This document shows, in pieces, positions 4,993 through 6,635 of a stretch of DNA of 6,635 nt. This stretch comes from Nitrosopumilales archaeon UBA218 (GTDB lineage Archaea; Thermoproteota; Nitrososphaeria; Nitrososphaerales; Nitrosopumilaceae). The stretch lies in assembly GCA_002499525.1 (NCBI GenBank), contig DAMC01000056.1, positions 1 through 6,635 of the forward strand, given 5' to 3'. The translations under genes were made by a program, and so were the position numbers. Numbering within the stretch: position 1 is the stretch's first letter; each line of letters begins with the position of its first letter. The notes under the pieces are model-generated. The model was given only the letters and a program-made list of their open reading frames with translations, did no database searches and was not told the origin of the DNA.

Positions 4993-6276
4993 TCAGACTT
5001 CGGTTTGGCTCTTTGGCTTGTGCACGTCTTCATCCAGTCTGAATTCTTCCTCATCTGCATACGCCTGTTCAGCATGCTCACCAATGTCGAGTCCAACGTC
5101 TTCGACCTCTTTAGAGACCCTGATTCCAGTGATAAAGTTCAGCACCTTGAGGATGATGAATGTACCACCAAATCCTAACGCACCCGCTACTCCGACACCT
5201 ATTCCTTGAATTACCATCTGCATTGGATTTCCAAATAACAATCCGTTTGGACCGTGTGGATTAATTGCAGTTGATGCAAATAATCCAATTGAGAGTGAAC
5301 CAATGATTCCGGCAATTCCGTGAACAGAGCTTACATCTAGTGCATCATCAATCTTCCAGCGGTCTTTGATTAGTAATACACCGCAGTATGATGCAAGACC
5401 TATTGCAATTCCAATAACAAAAGAGTGCTCTACACTAACATAACCAGAAGCTGGAGTAATACCTGCAAGCCCTGCAATTGCACCGTTAATAGCTGCAATA
5501 ACACTTGGCTTGCCAGTTCTCATCCACGATAATCCCACCCAAATTAAAGCTGAAATTGAAGACGCCATGTGTGTTACAATGACAGTGTTACCTGCAACAC
5601 CACCTGAAGAAAGTGCGCTTCCTGCATTGAATCCGAACCATCCTAACCAGAGAAGAGATGAACCTAAAACTGCAATAGGAATACTGTGTGGAACCATTAT
5701 TGCAGGACCATAGTTTTTCCTTCTTCCTAGAACTAATGCCGCGGCTAGTGCGCCCATTCCGACACTAGTGTGAATTACAATTCCTCCCGCAAAGTCGAAC
5801 ACACCTAGTGAACCCAACCAACCTCCTCCCCAAATCCAGTGAGTTAGTGGATAATAGATCAAAACAGACCAAGCAATGATGAAAATTACGAATGATGAGA
5901 ATTTCATTCTCTCAGCTATGACACCAGTTAACAGCAAAGGCGTAATTGCTGCAAACATTAGCTGGAATTTTGCAAACAATACTCCAGGGATTGTAGGTGC
6001 AAAAGGCAAAGAGTCGTTATACGGAACTCCCTTGAGGAACACATAGTCGAGATTTCCTGTCAAACCTTGTTGATCAGGACCAAATACCAGACTAAATCCA
6101 AATACAAACCACATTACGCTAAGAAGTGCCAGTCCAAAGAAAATCTGCATGAAAATCGAAACTGTGTTTTTCTTTCTTAATAGTCCTGCCTCAAAAAGCC
6201 CCAGAGCAGGGATCATCAAAAGTACCAAGCTTCCAGCAATTAGGATCCACGCTGTATCACCAGAATCAATTGGCAT
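4993..6276 (-). CDS. amt: Ammonium transporter, Amt family
   Basis: A 427-residue Amt/MEP/Rh channel-like transporter moving ammonium across the cytoplasmic membrane, central to feeding ammonia oxidation and assimilation. Eleven helices are expected, beginning at about residue 8 with no cleaved signal peptide. Key residues align almost number for number with E. coli AmtB: F108 and F216 (phenylalanine gate), W149 and S220 (outer binding site), D161 in DFAGG, and the twin histidines H169 (IVIHTS) and H319 (SVHGIAG). The cytoplasmic tail RVSKEVEDVGLDIGEHAEQAY (386-406) is the conserved region that docks P-II proteins, followed by an extra acidic end (ADEEEFRLDED). Whether it is the high- or low-affinity type cannot be told by eye. 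A TATA-like GTTATTAAC lies about 27 nt upstream of ATG. It is divergent from glnK, and tatA follows after 41 nt. Confidence 0.97.
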   Translation of the reverse strand: MPIDSGDTAWILIAGSLVLLMIPALGLFEAGLLRKKNTVSIFMQIFFGLALLSVMWFVFGFSLVFGPDQQGLTGNLDYVFLKGVPYNDSLPFAPTIPGVLFAKFQLMFAAITPLLLTGVIAERMKFSSFVIFIIAWSVLIYYPLTHWIWGGGWLGSLGVFDFAGGIVIHTSVGMGALAAALVLGRRKNYGPAIMVPHSIPIAVLGSSLLWLGWFGFNAGSALSSGGVAGNTVIVTHMASSISALIWVGLSWMRTGKPSVIAAINGAIAGLAGITPASGYVSVEHSFVIGIAIGLASYCGVLLIKDRWKIDDALDVSSVHGIAGIIGSLSIGLFASTAINPHGPNGLLFGNPMQMVIQGIGVGVAGALGFGGTFIILKVLNFITGIRVSKEVEDVGLDIGEHAEQAYADEEEFRLDEDVHKPKSQTEV

Positions 6277-6298
6277 TATGAAAATCGGTGAAAATATT

Positions 6299-6307
6299 GT
6301 TAATAAC
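6299..6307 (-). promoter_or_regulatory. TATA-like box for amt
   Basis: On the minus strand the sequence reads GTTATTAAC, a near-palindrome centred 27 nt upstream of ATG 6276. AACAATATTT follows directly and recurs upstream of glnK. Confidence 0.4.
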
Positions 6308-6345
6308 GATAGCTCAAATTGTTAGATTTTTGATATACAAATGCC

Positions 6346-6372
6346 ATACAAAATTGAAAACAATATTTGTAT
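6346..6372. repeat. Imperfect inverted repeat in the amt-glnK promoter region (possible operator)
   Basis: The left arm ATACAAAATTG (6346-6356) and the right arm CAATATTTGTAT (6361-6372) are reverse complements apart from one extra base, separated by AAAA. A third copy of the half-site, ATACAAAT, lies at 6335-6342. The right arm covers the likely glnK TATA box, so a bound protein could block the basal factors. No known archaeal nitrogen operator (such as the NrpR GGAA-N6-TTCC site) is seen, so the regulator is unknown. In AT-rich DNA some of this may be chance. Confidence 0.45.
6363..6368 (+). promoter_or_regulatory. TATA-like box for glnK
   Basis: ATATTT, within AACAATATTTGTAT, is centred about 26 nt upstream of ATG 6391 and lies inside the right arm of the inverted repeat at 6346-6372. 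Confidence 0.4.
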
Positions 6373-6390
6373 CCATTTGAAAATCAAATC

Positions 6391-6635
6391 ATGATAAGAA
6401 TCGAAGCAGTGTTAGGTAAAAACGACGTTATGCCAATCAGTGAGGCTCTAAAAGAGATCGGTGTTGGCGGATTAACTGTTACAAAAATGCGAGGCCGTGG
6501 AAAAAATCCAGGTCCAGAAATTCATGCTTCAAAGGGAACAGAGATTTTCATACCACAGTTTTCTGACAAGTACGTCATTCAGATAATTGCTGCAGAGACA
6601 AATGAAGACGCAATAATAGAAGTAATCAAAAAGAA
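6391..6635 (+). CDS. glnK: P-II nitrogen regulatory protein, GlnK type (3' end cut by window)
   Basis: Eighty-one codons plus two bases are present; P-II proteins are usually about 110 residues, so the C terminus lies outside. The N-terminal strand MIRIEAVLGKNDVMPISEAL (1-20), the segment GVGGLTVTKMRGRGK (24-38), the T-loop PGPEIHASKGTEIFIP (40-55), and DKYVIQIIAAE (59-69) give a clear P-II fold. P-II trimers sense ATP/ADP and 2-oxoglutarate and plug Amt channels through the T-loop. The position of the uridylylated Tyr51 of the E. coli proteins is occupied by the HASKG stretch, with no tyrosine, so uridylylation is not expected. The gene is divergent from amt, whose P-II-docking tail is intact, which makes Amt the likely partner. 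A TATA-like ATATTT lies about 26 nt upstream of ATG within an inverted repeat. Confidence 0.96.
   Translation, partial: MIRIEAVLGKNDVMPISEALKEIGVGGLTVTKMRGRGKNPGPEIHASKGTEIFIPQFSDKYVIQIIAAETNEDAIIEVIKK

Noticed and set aside
4833..5096. Open frame of 87 codons on the - strand
   Set aside because: It overlaps tatA and the end of amt in another frame; both of those are clear family matches.
5018..5713. Two short + strand open frames (5018-5209 and 5510-5713)
   Set aside because: Both are antisense to amt, with Ser/Pro/Thr-rich low-complexity products typical of shadow frames.
1..6635. Mobile element, CRISPR array, tRNA/rRNA genes or defence island
   Set aside because: No transposase, integrase, direct-repeat array, terminal inverted repeats, tRNA cloverleaf or known defence domain is visible; the window reads as an ordinary compact archaeal chromosome segment.

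Overview
The window looks like chromosomal DNA of an ammonia-oxidising Nitrososphaerota (Thaumarchaeota), most likely of the Nitrosopumilus/Nitrosarchaeum type. The signs are low GC content, very tight packing, archaeal TATA-like boxes about 25-29 nt upstream of start codons with no Shine-Dalgarno sequences, frequent TTG starts, an archaeal PurP, an Amt transporter beside a P-II gene, and several small proteins of thaumarchaeal type. Family calls come from reading motifs by eye; no database search was run.

Layout. The left part (1-1032, + strand) holds three small genes: a roadblock-like DUF6659-type protein, a DUF5615 PIN-like protein and an 83-residue protein of unknown function. The last one runs tail-to-tail into a minus-strand six-helix membrane protein with CPTC and DPCC cysteine motifs (1025-1822). 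Upstream of that gene, on the same strand, is a 55-residue zinc-ribbon protein (1890-2057), easily missed because of its size. The middle part (2146-4760) holds a DUF151 bifunctional-nuclease-family protein (+), which converges on a PurP-family ligase (-). PurP is divergent from ubiX (flavin prenyltransferase, +), which is followed after 6 nt by an SRPBCC/START-like protein. The right part (4757-6635) holds tatA and amt, both on the minus strand, and a divergent P-II gene (glnK) cut by the window end.

How the genes work together. The clearest functional unit is amt/glnK: an ammonium transporter with an intact C-terminal P-II-contact region and the P-II protein expected to bind it, sharing a 114-bp divergent promoter region with an imperfect inverted repeat over the likely glnK TATA box. 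ubiX plus the SRPBCC gene look like a small co-directional unit, though the second gene may also have its own promoter. PurP belongs to IMP biosynthesis. The other genes are single housekeeping or unknown genes.

Promoter geometry is unusually informative here: ten genes have an AT-rich TATA-like box at a near-constant distance from a start codon, which suggests leaderless transcripts and helps decide starts (for example ATG 1822 over TTG 1837, and possibly TTG 2161 over ATG 2146). Three convergent gene pairs overlap at their stops by 4-9 nt. I see no mobile element, CRISPR array, tRNA or rRNA, and no convincing multi-gene defence or otherwise novel system.
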